Notes under the pieces: model-generated
Databases searched by the model: none
Told to the model about the DNA's origin: nothing
The model's input: the letters and a program-made list of their open reading frames with translations, nothing else
Made by a program: the position numbers and the translations under genes
Assembly: GCA_946480915.1 (NCBI GenBank)
Contig: CAMLLO010000002.1
Span: 124,001 to 188,000 of the forward strand
Origin: an uncultured Sphingobacteriaceae bacterium
GTDB lineage: Bacteria; Bacteroidota; Bacteroidia; Sphingobacteriales; Sphingobacteriaceae
Length of the DNA: 64,000 bases
Direction of reading: 5' to 3'
Shown: one piece after another, positions 26,255 to 37,000 of the stretch
How the letters are laid out: the number at the start of each line of letters is the position of its first letter
How positions within the stretch are numbered: the first letter of the stretch is position 1

Positions 26255-26496
26255 AATACGCGATCGAAAAAAGCTCTATATAATTTCATCAGAAGAATAT
26301 TGGCGTCGGGAAAATACTTTCCGCTAGAAGATAAGTGCGATGAGGCGGACAGGGAAGTTTAGTAGTGAGCATTTCGGCTTCCCTGTAATCTATGTTGGCA
26401 AATCACAGTAGAAATTATTGAAGCAAAAAAGCTTTTATACTATTTACTGCAGAATAACTACCATTCTAATATATTTGCCACTTTAAAAATCGAAAC

Positions 26497-26793
26497 ATGC
26501 TTACACACCATGTATTATTCTGGCTTAAAGCCGATACATCCGAAGAAACAAAACAATCTTTTAAGGCAGGATTAGAATCACTGCAAACTATTGAGACAAT
26601 CAGATCAATTTATATCGGAACACCAGCTGCAATAGACAGACCGGTTGTTGATACCACTTATACTTTTTCTTTACTGATTGTTTTTGATGACTTAGCTGGC
26701 CATGATGTCTATCAGGTTCATCCCTTACATAAAGCCTTTTTAGATAGTTTTAGAGTATTATTTGAGAAAGTAGTGATATACGACGCCCAATAA
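26497..26793 (+). CDS. Dabb-family stress-responsive alpha/beta-barrel protein
   Basis: This 98-residue protein has the ferredoxin-like dimeric alpha/beta-barrel (Dabb) pattern: THHVLFWLKADTSEE, IRSIYIGTPA, and HPLHKAFLDSF with a final VVIYDAQ. The fold appears in stress proteins and small-molecule monooxygenases or cyclases; the function here is unknown. A perfect TATATTTG box (26470-26477) lies 19 nt before the ATG, consistent with a short leader. Confidence 0.88.
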   Translation: MLTHHVLFWLKADTSEETKQSFKAGLESLQTIETIRSIYIGTPAAIDRPVVDTTYTFSLLIVFDDLAGHDVYQVHPLHKAFLDSFRVLFEKVVIYDAQ

Positions 26794-26817
26794 CTAAGTC
26801 AAGATCAACTTTTCAGG

Positions 26818-27201
26818 TCATAATATTTCCATCATTTTTTCGCGATTAAAGGGTTTAATTACAAACCCTTTAACTTTTTTATAATGGTGGGATTTCTCAT
26901 GATCTAAAACGCTGATGGACGAACTTACAATATAAACAACAATAGGTTTTGGTAAGATCAGCTCGCTGTATTCATCAAGAAACTGCCAGCCATCCATAAA
27001 CGGCATCTCAGTGTCAAGAAATATCAAATCTGGTAAGTTTGCTACTTCATTCAGATTGTTTTTTAAATAGGTTAAAGCTTCCTGCCCATCATAAAATTCC
27101 AGGATTTTTTCCGCTCGGCCTGTTTTTGCTAGCATCCTGCGGGTTAACAGATGAAAAATCCTGTCATCATCAACAATTGCGATGGTTGTATCGTGCTCCA
27201 T
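26818..27201 (-). CDS. Single-domain response regulator
   Basis: This 127-residue receiver has the acidic pocket IVDDDR (10-14), phospho-acceptor Asp63 in IFLDTEMPFMDG, Ser/Thr in YIVSSS, and Lys in FVIKPF. It belongs to the Rcp1-like group that lacks an output domain and partners with PAS/phytochrome-type kinases. Its ATG overlaps the kinase stop by 1 nt (TAATG), so it is translationally coupled to the kinase and is its likely phosphate acceptor. Confidence 0.93.
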   Translation of the reverse strand: MEHDTTIAIVDDDRIFHLLTRRMLAKTGRAEKILEFYDGQEALTYLKNNLNEVANLPDLIFLDTEMPFMDGWQFLDEYSELILPKPIVVYIVSSSISVLDHEKSHHYKKVKGFVIKPFNREKMMEIL

Positions 27202-28385
27202 TAAAACACAACTTTAAACGTTGACCCAATATCTGGTTCGCTTTTCACCGAAATACTCCCACCTAAAGTTTCTATTTGATTTTTCAGAATAAATAAACCC
27301 AAACCTTTGCTGTCAAATCCTTTATGAAAAATTTTATTCAATTTAAAGATCTGATGCCCGTATTTCTTTAAATCAATTCCCAAACCATTGTCCGAAACTT
27401 CGAGAACTACCCTTTCGTCTTCTCTATAAGTCCTCAATTTCACTTCGGGAATCGCACGCTGCTTTCTGTATTTTATCGCATTGCTTATAAGATTATACAG
27501 TATACTTTCTAAATACACAGATGGATAGTCGATACTTTCAACCTCAAAAGCTGTAATAAACCTGATCCCTTGATTATATATTTGAATATTCAGCATGCTT
27601 TTCACCTTCGAAACTATTTCTTCAAAAAAACAGTGCTGAAAAGCGATAGATTTGTTTAGTTTAATCTCCAGTATTTTTATTAAATCCTTTAAAGTACTGT
27701 CTAAACTCGCGCTGGCCTCTTTCAACAACGGAACGTAAAAATCCACCGCTTCTTTTTCTTCATGAAGCATCTCGCTCAGCTGCAAGATATTTCCGACGGG
27801 GCCTCTTAGATTGTGAGCAACTATCCGGTTAAACTCTTCTAACTGCTCAATTTTATTTCTAAGATCTATCGACGTGAGATTTAGCTGAGAGTTTTTCACC
27901 TCTAATTGCGCAACTAATTCTTTAGATTGAGTTATATCAATTATCTGCGCAATAAAAAAATCGGCATCATTCTCCTTGTCATTCCACATTAGCGACACAG
28001 TTACCAGCGCCCATACAATATTTCCATTTTTATGGAGATATCGCTTTTCCATACGAAAAGTGTCAATTTCCCGATTTAGAACCTGTTCAATATACTTCAG
28101 ATTTTGCACCAAATCTTCCTGGAAGGTAATATCCTGAAAAGTAAGCTCAGACAACTCATTTTTAGAATATCCCAACATTTCGCAGAGAGCTGGATTTACA
28201 TCTATCCAACGTCCATCAACATCCGCCAAAGCCATTCCTATCGCCGAATATTGGAAAGCGTTTCTGAACTTCACCTCACTCGTGGTCAGCTTTTCTACAA
28301 TATCCTTCTTTTCCGCGACATCCAGGTGCCCCCCTTCTTCAATGGTATCTAATATCTTTTGTAAGAGTTCGGTATTTGAGAGCAT
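27201..28385 (-). CDS. Cytosolic PAS-domain sensor histidine kinase
   Basis: This 394-residue protein has no membrane segment. It has a PAS domain at about 38-155 (FQYSAIGMALADVDGRW, PALCEMLGYSKNEL, EKRYLHKNGNIVWAL and a PAC end DITQSKEL), a coiled-coil, H-box His191 in VAHNLRGPVGNIL, N-box NLISNAIKYR, G1 DNGLGIDL, and G2 KGLGLFILKNQ. The HNLRGP H-box is typical of Bacteroidota kinases that pair with lone receivers, as here. The PAS ligand is unknown. Confidence 0.93.
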   Translation of the reverse strand: MLSNTELLQKILDTIEEGGHLDVAEKKDIVEKLTTSEVKFRNAFQYSAIGMALADVDGRWIDVNPALCEMLGYSKNELSELTFQDITFQEDLVQNLKYIEQVLNREIDTFRMEKRYLHKNGNIVWALVTVSLMWNDKENDADFFIAQIIDITQSKELVAQLEVKNSQLNLTSIDLRNKIEQLEEFNRIVAHNLRGPVGNILQLSEMLHEEKEAVDFYVPLLKEASASLDSTLKDLIKILEIKLNKSIAFQHCFFEEIVSKVKSMLNIQIYNQGIRFITAFEVESIDYPSVYLESILYNLISNAIKYRKQRAIPEVKLRTYREDERVVLEVSDNGLGIDLKKYGHQIFKLNKIFHKGFDSKGLGLFILKNQIETLGGSISVKSEPDIGSTFKVVF

Positions 28386-28750
28386 AGTTTGAGATAGAAA
28401 ACATTAAAATTAATTAGATAACAAATCCTTGTATAACTAATCTGTAAAGAAAAAACCAAACAAATTAATGACCAGTAGCTGAGGAATCATTAACTAAAGA
28501 TTAAAATAGACGAAACGAAAATACAACTATTTGTTAAACGAACGAGTTAAACCATTGAATAACATTAAAATTATCACCCGCACATCAACAGTTTTGAAAG
28601 GCAGGGCGATAAACTCATTTCTGAGACAGTCACCAGAATCTGAAATCTAACCCAAAAAACAAACACACTTATAGTCAGAGAATTAACTTAAAATATTAAA
28701 ATAAATAAAATGTTGTGTAACTTCTGATAACCAATAAAAGTATAAGAGAG

Positions 28751-28775
28751 TGTCCTTCCCCAAAAGGACATTTTT
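28751..28775 (+). terminator. Hairpin with T-run (first of a tandem pair)
   Basis: Stem TGTCCTT / AAGGACA (7 bp), loop CCCCAA, followed directly by TTTTT on the plus strand. Confidence 0.65.
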
Positions 28776-28788
28776 CATAGGTAGATGT

Positions 28789-28817
28789 AGGGTTGGACCA
28801 AGTCCAACCCTTTTTTT
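28789..28817 (+). terminator. Strong terminator hairpin (second of a tandem pair)
   Basis: Perfect 10-bp stem AGGGTTGGAC / GTCCAACCCT with loop CAA, followed by a run of 7 T on the plus strand. It lies 15 nt from the 3' end of the minus-strand DinB gene, which it could also help to end. Confidence 0.8.
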
Positions 28818-28831
28818 ATTCAATCAAACGG

Positions 28832-29296
28832 TCAAATGTTCTTTACAACTCTTTTAAGGGCCATAATATATCCGTAATGCAAACCTTCATGAAAAGGCAA
28901 AAAAGTAAGCGTGTCGCCGATATTCTTCAATTCCACTCCATATCTTGTAGTCCAGCTCGGATAAATTTCAAAAATTCCTTTTTTTAAGTCGCTCTCAAAC
29001 ATGTCTATGGTAGAAATAAACATTCCTTTAATTACTTCGATCTCCTGGCTTTCAACAAAACATTCAGGCTTAGTATTTGGCTTATAGGCCTCGAAAAAAG
29101 ACTCCTCGACAACCATGTCCAGCCCTGCCCTTTTATAACACACTCCTTGCTGGCTTGCGATCAGATGTGCCAGATTCCAGATTATATTATTATTAAATCC
29201 GGAAGGAATTTTATTCAATTCGTCAACTGTGAGGTCGGCAATCAGGTTTAATAAAAATTTTCTTGTTGCCTTTAGCGATTCGACTTGTTTGTGCAT
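28832..29296 (-). CDS. DinB-superfamily protein
   Basis: With the ATG at MHKQVESLKATRKFL this is a 154-residue four-helix protein. It has the DinB/YfiT-like pattern: IIWNLAHLIASQQGVCY (first metal His) and TFLPFHEGLHYGYIMALKRVV (the paired His residues near the C-terminus). DinB proteins are metal-binding helical bundles, several acting as thiol (e.g. bacillithiol)-dependent transferases. The open frame continues to 29614 but runs into the divergent aminotransferase and loses family resemblance, so the shorter start is chosen. Confidence 0.8.
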   Translation of the reverse strand: MHKQVESLKATRKFLLNLIADLTVDELNKIPSGFNNNIIWNLAHLIASQQGVCYKRAGLDMVVEESFFEAYKPNTKPECFVESQEIEVIKGMFISTIDMFESDLKKGIFEIYPSWTTRYGVELKNIGDTLTFLPFHEGLHYGYIMALKRVVKNI

Positions 29297-29392
29297 TAGA
29301 ATTACTGTTAAAGATTCTCGTTTGGATATTTTAGATTGTAGCAAAATACAACTTTTATGCACTAAACGAGTTCCAGATAAGTTCATTAAAAC

Positions 29393-29423
29393 TTGTCTAA
29401 AGAAACTGCAAATCGTTATTTTG
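29393..29423 (+). promoter_or_regulatory. Bacteroidota-type promoter for the aminotransferase
   Basis: TTG (29393-29395), 20 nt, then TTATTTTG (29416-29423), one mismatch from TAnnTTTG. Transcription would begin almost at the ATG at 29430, implying a nearly leaderless mRNA and supporting that start. Confidence 0.5.
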
Positions 29424-29429
29424 CCGCCG

Positions 29430-30575
29430 ATGATCCATTTTAATTCCAAACTTCCAAATACTGGCACCACGATATTTACGGTGATGTCTAAACTCGCTGC
29501 AGACAACAATGCCATCAATCTCTCCCAGGGATTCCCTGATTTCGAAGGACCGGCCGAACTTATTGAATTAACCAATAAATATATGCTCGGTGGTAAAAAC
29601 CAGTATGCCCCCATGGGCGGAGTGCCAGTTTTAAATGAAAGAATAGCAGAAAAGATGAACAGATTATATGGTGCAGAATATCATCCTGAAAAGGAAGTAA
29701 CTGTTACTGCCGGTGGAACACAAGCCATCTTCACTGCACTTGCTTCTGTTATCCACCCCGGAGATGAAGTAATTATCTTCGAACCCGCCTACGATTCTTA
29801 CGCACCCTCAATTAAACTTTTAGGTGGGCTTGTAAAGCCATTCGAGCTTTCACCTCCTGATTATGTTATTGATTGGAATATGGTGAAAAAGCTTATATCG
29901 AACCGCACGAGAATGATTATTCTTAATTCCCCGCAAAACCCCACAGGCACCATTCTTAAGCAAGAGGATATCAATCACCTTATAAAACTCACAAAAGATA
30001 CCGATATACTTATTCTCAGCGATGAAGTTTATGAGCATATGGTATACGATGGCAACGAACACTTGAGCATGGCCAGATATCCGGAATTGCGCGAGCGAAG
30101 TTTTATTTCCACTTCATTTGGCAAATTATTTCACAACACGGGCTGGAAAATCGGCTATTGTTTGGCACCAGAGGCCTTAATGAATGAATTCAGAAAGGTA
30201 CATCAATACCTGGTGTTTAGTGTTAATTCTCCTGTACAATATGCTATTGCAGATATGCTGTTGCATACTGATTACTACGAAACGCTAAAAACGTTCTTCG
30301 AAGAAAAACGAAACTTTTTTAGAAAATTATTACTTCAAACACGTTTTCAACTGCTACCTTGTGAAGGTTCTTATTTTCAATGTGTTGGAATTCGGGATTT
30401 AACAGACGAAAATGACGTTGTATTTACCAAACGATTAACAGAAAAGTTCGGCGTTGCATCTATTCCAACTTCTGCATTTTACTCAAAATCAACCGATTTC
30501 GGAGTGATAAGATTTTGCTTCGCCAAAAAGCAAGAAACTTTAGAAAATGCCGTTGAAAGATTAACTAAAGTTTAA
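29430..30575 (+). CDS. Methionine/glutamine-type PLP aminotransferase (YbdL-like)
   Basis: Starting at MIHFNSKLPNTGTTIF, this is a 381-residue class I aminotransferase. It has NAINLSQGFPDF, the substrate arm YAPMGGVPVL, NSPQNPTGTI, SDEVYEHMVYDG, and the PLP-Lys region STSFGKLFHNTGWKIGY. The 'SQGFPDF' start marks the kynurenine/methionine/glutamine transaminase branch. The next gene is an omega-amidase, so the pair probably transaminates a 2-oxoacid such as 4-methylthio-2-oxobutanoate with glutamine, then hydrolyses the 2-oxoglutaramate formed. The open frame upstream to 29229 is non-conserved. Confidence 0.92.
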   Translation: MIHFNSKLPNTGTTIFTVMSKLAADNNAINLSQGFPDFEGPAELIELTNKYMLGGKNQYAPMGGVPVLNERIAEKMNRLYGAEYHPEKEVTVTAGGTQAIFTALASVIHPGDEVIIFEPAYDSYAPSIKLLGGLVKPFELSPPDYVIDWNMVKKLISNRTRMIILNSPQNPTGTILKQEDINHLIKLTKDTDILILSDEVYEHMVYDGNEHLSMARYPELRERSFISTSFGKLFHNTGWKIGYCLAPEALMNEFRKVHQYLVFSVNSPVQYAIADMLLHTDYYETLKTFFEEKRNFFRKLLLQTRFQLLPCEGSYFQCVGIRDLTDENDVVFTKRLTEKFGVASIPTSAFYSKSTDFGVIRFCFAKKQETLENAVERLTKV

Positions 30576-30601
30576 TTTTTATTCATTAAGACAGAACATT
30601 A

Positions 30602-31381
30602 ATGAGCGTGTTAAAAATAACAACATTCCAGGCTTACATATTTTGGGAAAATATAGAAAAAAATCTCAAAAACCTTAGTCTGCGATTGTCGGGAATAAGA
30701 GAAAAAACCGACTTAATTGTACTTCCGGAAATGTTTAATACGGGTTTTTCTATGAACACTGCGGAATTGGCCGAAGAAATGAATGGCCGAACGATGCAAT
30801 GGATGCAACAGCAAGCTAAACGCTTTGAATGTGTAATAACAGGAAGCCTTATAATCAAAGAAAATAACAATTATTATAACAGATTAATTTGGATGCGTCC
30901 GGATGGCACATTCGAAAAATACGACAAAAGACATCTCTTCGGATTAGCTAAAGAAGATGATTTTTATACCCCCGGGAAAGACAAACTGATAGTGGACTTA
31001 AATGGCTGGAAGATCTGTCCCGCTATTTGCTACGACCTTCGTTTTCCGGTATGGTTAAGAAATACAGAACCGGAATACGATTTATTGTTAATCGTAGCAA
31101 ATTGGCCCGAGCGTCGCTCAATGCACTGGCGTGCGCTAATACCCGCCCGTGCGGTCGAAAATCTTTCATATGTAATTGGTGTAAACCGGGTTGGTCATGA
31201 CGGCAACGAAGTTTACCATTCAGGCGATTCAATGTGCATCGACCCTAATGGAAAAACAGTTTATTATAAACCAAACGATGAAGATTTGTATACATTTTCA
31301 ATTTCGAAAGATGAAGTTATTAAAGCGAGAAAATTATTTCCGTTTTTAAAAGATGCGGATAAATTTAAGCTGCTGGATTAA
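30602..31381 (+). CDS. Omega-amidase, nitrilase superfamily (YafV-like)
   Basis: This 259-residue protein is a single nitrilase/carbon-nitrogen hydrolase domain with the Glu-Lys-Cys triad: Glu in VLPEMFNTGFS, Lys in KYDKRHLFGLA, and Cys in CPAICYDLRFPVW. The YafV/Nit2 group hydrolyses 2-oxoglutaramate and 2-oxosuccinamate to 2-oxoglutarate or oxaloacetate plus ammonia. It starts 26 nt after the aminotransferase and completes the glutamine transaminase/omega-amidase route. Confidence 0.9.
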   Translation: MSVLKITTFQAYIFWENIEKNLKNLSLRLSGIREKTDLIVLPEMFNTGFSMNTAELAEEMNGRTMQWMQQQAKRFECVITGSLIIKENNNYYNRLIWMRPDGTFEKYDKRHLFGLAKEDDFYTPGKDKLIVDLNGWKICPAICYDLRFPVWLRNTEPEYDLLLIVANWPERRSMHWRALIPARAVENLSYVIGVNRVGHDGNEVYHSGDSMCIDPNGKTVYYKPNDEDLYTFSISKDEVIKARKLFPFLKDADKFKLLD

Positions 31382-31502
31382 TTCAGAGAAAGTTCGGATC
31401 TATACCCAAGATAAATGTGAATGCCTACAATCTTTTATATGTTTGTATTGTTTAAGCTTGTATTTACGCTAACCCGACCCTTATCATTGTAAAAATAAAA
31501 AA

Positions 31503-33947
31503 ATGTTCAAAGAAATTGGGAACAAACCCCTTAGATACTTCAGCATCCTAATCTATTTTATTCTTTTACTTTTCTGCGCCATTGAAATAAACTTCCTTGG
31601 ACTTTTCGGCTATTCTCCAACCTACCGGGATATTAAAAAGCCTACTATGCAGATTGCCTCAGAACTTTATACGGCTGATGGCAAACTTATCGGGAAGTAT
31701 TTTAAGGAAAACCGTACTCCTATAGATTTTAAACAAATTACCCAAGGTACCATTGATGCTCTTATCGCAACAGAAGATGTGCGTTTTTATAAGCATCATG
31801 GAGTCGATATATATTCTGTTTTTTCAAGTTTAGCCTCAACTTTTTCTGGTGATAAACGAGGAGCAAGCACCATAACTCAGCAGCTTGCTAAAAACCTTTA
31901 CAGGACCCGCAATAATAAACAACAGGGTTTTATAAGACATATACCCATCGCAAGAACGTTGGTTTACAAACTAAAGGAATGGACAACAGCCTTGAAGCTG
32001 GAACATCAGTATTCGAAGAATGAAATACTAACCATGTATTTTAATACTGTAACATTCGGCAGAAACACCTATGGATTAAAAACTGCAGCAAAAAAGTATT
32101 TCAATAAAGAGCCTGAAAAATTAAGTATTGAGCACTCGGCCATGCTTGTCGGGATGTTAAAAGCTACCACTACTTACAATCCCGATAACAACCCTGAAAA
32201 AACCCTTGAACGACGCAACGTAGTGCTGTCGCAAATGGAAAAATATGGCTATATCTCTCAACAGGAATATCAAAAGTACAAATCCAGGCCACTGGGCATC
32301 ACTAAAGGAGATGTTATTGAAGATACCCGGGGTGATTCATATTTACGTTCGGCTGTCGCCAGATATCTTGAAGATTGGTGCGAAACGAATGGGTATGACC
32401 TTTACGAATCTGGATTAAAGATCTATACTACGATCGACTCCAAACTTCAGCAATATGCGGAAGAAGCAATGAAGGAACAAATGAAGGTCCTTCAACAACG
32501 ACTAAATAATGCCTGGGGAGATCAGAATCCATGGAGAGACTCTAACGGTGATGAGATTAAAGACTTCCCTGAAAAGGCTGCCCAAAGACTTCCTTTATAT
32601 AGCTATTTAAAGAAAAAGTACAATAACAACCCTGATTCAATTAATTACTACCTTAATAAGCCTAAAAAGATGAAGGTTTTTAACTGGAATGGCACAAAAG
32701 AGGTGGAATTTTCAACGATTGATTCAATTAAGTACTATGCCAAAATACTTAATACCGGGATGATGACGCTGGATCCGATGAATGGACATATTAAGGTTTG
32801 GGTTGGCGGAGTTGATTTCGAACACTTCAATTTTGATCATGTTAATCAGGCCAAACGTCAGGCTGGCTCCACGTTTAAACCATTCGCATACCTGGCTGCT
32901 TTAGAGAGCGGAATGAGTCCCTGCGATAAATTTGTGGATAGGCCGGTAAAAATTGCGTACCAGGAGAACAATAAAACCCTTTACTGGGAACCCAAAAATG
33001 CAGACTATTCTTTCTCCGGAAGGGAAATGACCTTGAGACATGCCATGGGACGTTCGGTCAATTCTGTTACAGCACAAGTAACCGAAAAAGTTGGCTGGGA
33101 CAATGTGGTGAAGTACGCTCATGAATGTGGGATAGAAAGCAAATTAAAATCTGTTCCTTCAGTAAGCTTAGGATCTAACGATGTCTCTGTGTATGAAATG
33201 GTTAAAGCTTATGGTACTTTCTTAAATAAGGGAAAAAGAACAGAACCAATTTTAGTCTATAAAATTACAGACAATGATGGGCGCGTAATCCAGGAATTCA
33301 AAACAAAACAAACACAAGTAATCAGTGAAGAAATTGCCTGGCTAATGCTCTACATGTTCCGTGGGGGAATAGACGAACCGGGCGGTACCTCTCAATCTTT
33401 ATGGGAATGGGATCTTTGGAAAAAAGGAAATCAAATTGGTGGTAAAACCGGAACGTCCTCAGATTTCGTAGATGGCTGGTATATGGGCATCACAAAAGAT
33501 TTGGTAACCGGTGTGTGGGTGGGCTGCGATGAACGAAGCGTTCATTTCAGAACATCAGGCACAGGCGAAGGTTCGCATACGGCCTTACCTATTTTTGGTA
33601 AATTTATGGAAAAGGTGTATCACGATCCATCGACAGGTTACACCTACGGCCCATTCCCTAAACCAACAGTTGAAATAACGCGGGAATATCAATGTCCGAC
33701 TGTGATCCCGAGAGACACGGTAACAGTCGATTCTGTCATGGTAGATTCCTTAGCAACACCCGATGATATAGAATTTGATGAACCTCTTGATACAGTATCT
33801 CAAAAGAAAGTAACACCAAAATCATCTGATAATAAACCTGTTGCACCTGCAAATCAATCACAGCAGCAGATAAACACAGAACCACAAACTAATAGAGAAA
33901 AAAGACAGGAAGCCAGGCGGAAAAGAAGAGAAGAACAAAACAATTAA
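31503..33947 (+). CDS. Class A penicillin-binding protein (PBP1A type)
   Basis: This 814-residue bifunctional peptidoglycan synthase has one N-terminal membrane helix (about 13-35). The GT51 glycosyltransferase has catalytic Glu91 in ATEDVRFYKHHGVD and RGASTITQQLAKNLY. The transpeptidase has Ser456 in RQAGSTFKPF (SxxK), the GRSVNS motif, and KTGTSSDFVDGW. The C-terminal tail (about 745-814) is low-complexity, ending very basic (EKRQEARRKRREEQNN). It polymerises and cross-links the cell wall in the periplasm. Confidence 0.96.
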   Translation: MFKEIGNKPLRYFSILIYFILLLFCAIEINFLGLFGYSPTYRDIKKPTMQIASELYTADGKLIGKYFKENRTPIDFKQITQGTIDALIATEDVRFYKHHGVDIYSVFSSLASTFSGDKRGASTITQQLAKNLYRTRNNKQQGFIRHIPIARTLVYKLKEWTTALKLEHQYSKNEILTMYFNTVTFGRNTYGLKTAAKKYFNKEPEKLSIEHSAMLVGMLKATTTYNPDNNPEKTLERRNVVLSQMEKYGYISQQEYQKYKSRPLGITKGDVIEDTRGDSYLRSAVARYLEDWCETNGYDLYESGLKIYTTIDSKLQQYAEEAMKEQMKVLQQRLNNAWGDQNPWRDSNGDEIKDFPEKAAQRLPLYSYLKKKYNNNPDSINYYLNKPKKMKVFNWNGTKEVEFSTIDSIKYYAKILNTGMMTLDPMNGHIKVWVGGVDFEHFNFDHVNQAKRQAGSTFKPFAYLAALESGMSPCDKFVDRPVKIAYQENNKTLYWEPKNADYSFSGREMTLRHAMGRSVNSVTAQVTEKVGWDNVVKYAHECGIESKLKSVPSVSLGSNDVSVYEMVKAYGTFLNKGKRTEPILVYKITDNDGRVIQEFKTKQTQVISEEIAWLMLYMFRGGIDEPGGTSQSLWEWDLWKKGNQIGGKTGTSSDFVDGWYMGITKDLVTGVWVGCDERSVHFRTSGTGEGSHTALPIFGKFMEKVYHDPSTGYTYGPFPKPTVEITREYQCPTVIPRDTVTVDSVMVDSLATPDDIEFDEPLDTVSQKKVTPKSSDNKPVAPANQSQQQINTEPQTNREKRQEARRKRREEQNN

Positions 33948-34024
33948 TTAATTTTTTTAATTATATAATCTCTATCGTAGCATTAAGACTTAAATAAACG
34001 TATTTTAGAAATAAATGGCTTTAT

Positions 34025-37000
34025 ATGACTTACCTGGACGCAACTAGGGCGAAGGCACTTAAATTATGCTTTTCTCTCCTTATAATTTACATGGCCGGCT
34101 CCGCACCTGCTTATGCACAATACTTCGGACAGAACCTTGTCCGCTATAAAAATCTGAAGTTTAAAGTTCATCAATCGCAGCATTTTGAGTTATACGATTA
34201 CCTGAAAAACGATACTATAACTACTCATTTTCTTCAGGAGGCTGAAGTTTGGTACGACTTGCACCAGCAGGTATTCAGAGATACCTTCTCAAAAAGAAAT
34301 CCTATAATCCTATACGAAAACCATCCTGATTTTCAATCAACTACCGCCATCGCCGGTGGGGTTGGCGTTGGGACAGGTGGTGTTACAGAAGGCTTAAAAA
34401 ACAGGGTTGTTATGCCCTTAATGTCTCTTAACCATCAAACACGCCACGTTTTAGGGCACGAATTGGTCCATGCATTTCAATACCACTCGCTAATAGAAGG
34501 CGACTCAACTAATCTCGAAAATATTGGCAATCTTCCTTTATGGATGGTTGAAGGGATGGCCGAATATTTGTCTATAGGTAAAGTTGATGCCTTTACAGGG
34601 ATGTGGATGAGAGACGCCTATATCAATAAGGATATTCCAACCCTTCGCGATCTTACCACCAATAACAGGTATTTCCCTTACCGCTACGGACAAGCATTCT
34701 GGACCTATATTGGATCAACCTACGGAGACACCATAATTGTTCCGCTATTTAAAGCCACAGCGAAATATGGTTATGAAATGGCCATAAGAAGAACCTTTGG
34801 ATATGATGAACGAACTTTATCGAACTTATGGCGAACCAGTATAGAGAACACTTATAAACCTTTATTAAAAGATACTTCCCAGGTTCCAACCGGTAAAAAT
34901 GTACTTAATTCAACCAATGCTGGCGATATGAACGTGGCGCCGGCTGTGTCTCCGGACGGAAAGTACATTGCTTTTTTATCTGAAAAAGAACTACTGAGTA
35001 TCGATCTCTATCTGGCGGATGCGCATACGGGGAAAATAATTCGAAAGCTCACAAGTAAAGCCACAAACACACATATAGACGAATTTAGTTTTATTGAATC
35101 TGCAGGGGCCTGGTCGCCTGATAGCAAGCGATTCGCCTTTAGCGCTTTTAGCGGAGGACGCACAAAACTATTTGTGGTCGACGCGAACAGCGGAAAAAAT
35201 TTACTAGTTGAAGGAATGGGCCCAGTTGAAGAATTCAGCAATCTCAGCTTTGCCCCTAACGGCGATGAAATTGCGTTTACTGGATTAAAAGATGGCTATA
35301 GCGATCTGTTCATATACAACTTGCGAACAAAAAAATTAACACAACTTACCAACGACAAATATTCAGATTATGCCCCGAGCTACTCACCAGATGGCCGTTC
35401 TCTTGTTTTTACCAGCGATAGAACGACCTTAGATGCTGCATCTGACAAAAGTGTTGCGATAACCTATACACTGGCAATAATGGATTTGGCGACTAAAACC
35501 ATAAGAAGTATTCCAGTATTTGAAGGGGCAAATAACATGAATCCTCAATTTTCTGGAAACAGTCAGCAAATATATTTCCTCTCTAACAGAGATGGATTCA
35601 GAAATATGTACCGCTACACTCTTTCTGGCGGAAAAGTAGAACAGTTAACGGATTACTTTACAGGAATAAGTGGGATTACAGAATATTCGCCAGCATTAAG
35701 TCTATCCTATAACGACGACGTCGTATACTCTTATTATAGATCTCAAAAATACACGATTTACAATGCCAAAGCCAGTGAATTTAAGGCGGTAGAGGTTTCG
35801 CCGCAAGCATTAAACTTCAATGCTGCTATTCTTCCACCGGTAAAAAGCTCTGGCGTAGATTTAATTAATGCCAATCTCAATAATTTCGAAAGGTTTGAAT
35901 TAATCGAACCCGAATCAATAAAGCAAGTGCCCTACCGGCCTCAATTTAAGCTTGATTACCTGTCAAGCAACGGCGTCGGAGCTCAGGTTGGGCGTTTAGG
36001 AACGGGCTTATCGAGCGGTGTTCAGGGAATATTCAGCGATATTTTGGGTGGCAACCAAATTCAGGCTGCAGCAGCAGTAAATGGTGAAATCTATGATTTT
36101 GGTGGGCAGGTTGCGTATATTAACCAGCAATCCCGAATAAACTGGGGCGCCGCCGTATCGCATATCCCTTACGTTTCAGGCTTTTCGAATATTAGTATTC
36201 AGAATGATCCAAATGTCGGACAGATATATGTAGAAGACTATGACATCTTAAGAACTTTTGAGGATCAGATCCAGGCATTTGCTTCATATCCTTTTTCACG
36301 GATTTCTCGTTTTGAGCTTGGAACCGGGGCCGCCTGGTATAGCTATCGCTTAGACAGATACAGTAATTATTATTCTTTAAATGGGGGCCAGCTTGGTGCC
36401 GACAAAAGAAAAGTACCCAGGGAAGAAGCGGCCGAAGATTACCGCGCCTATGGAATTGATTTTCAACCGTTCACCATTTACCAACTGAATAGCGCATTTG
36501 TAGGGGATAATTCATTAATGGGAATTACCGCTCCTTTAGCAGGATTTCGCTACAGATTCGGTGCAGAAAGTTATTTAGGCGATTATAGTTTTACAGCCCT
36601 TACTGCCGATTTTAGAAAATATCATCGTATTATGCCTGTTACCCTGGCGTTTAGGGCTTACAGTTATTCTCGTTTAGGAAAAGATCAGAATAGATTATAT
36701 CCTCTTTTTGTAGGATATCCATATTTCATTCGCGGTTATGAAGCGAATTCATTTTACAAAAAAGGAACAGCTATTAATACACCTGGCCAGTTCAGCCTAA
36801 GTCAACTAACTGGTTCAAAAATTGCCGTGCTTAACTTTGAAGTACGGTTGCCTTTTACCGGCCCCAAGCGATTGTCGGCTATTGAATCCAAATTTCTATT
36901 CTCTGATTTAAATGCTTTCTTCGATATCGGTTTGGCATACGATCAGGACTCTAAAGTTACGTTTAGATCTCAACCGCGCCAATATGAAGGCTATGATGTT

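Larger units (their letters stand above)
28386..28831. other. 446-nt intergenic region, two tandem hairpins, no gene seen
   Basis: This region lies between the divergent start of the PAS kinase and the end of the DinB gene. It is AT-rich with no open frame of useful length. Its right end holds two hairpins with T-runs on the plus strand (28751 and 28789), although no plus-strand gene lies just upstream. A short non-coding transcript ending there is possible. Confidence 0.4.

Noticed and set aside
29229..29429. N-terminal extension of the aminotransferase
   Set aside because: The sequence before MIHFNSK is antisense to the DinB gene, and a promoter-like element lies at 29393-29423, inside it.
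29297..29614. N-terminal extension of the DinB gene up to 29614
   Set aside because: The extension overlaps the divergent aminotransferase coding region and has no DinB-like sequence; the ATG at 29296 gives the normal domain.
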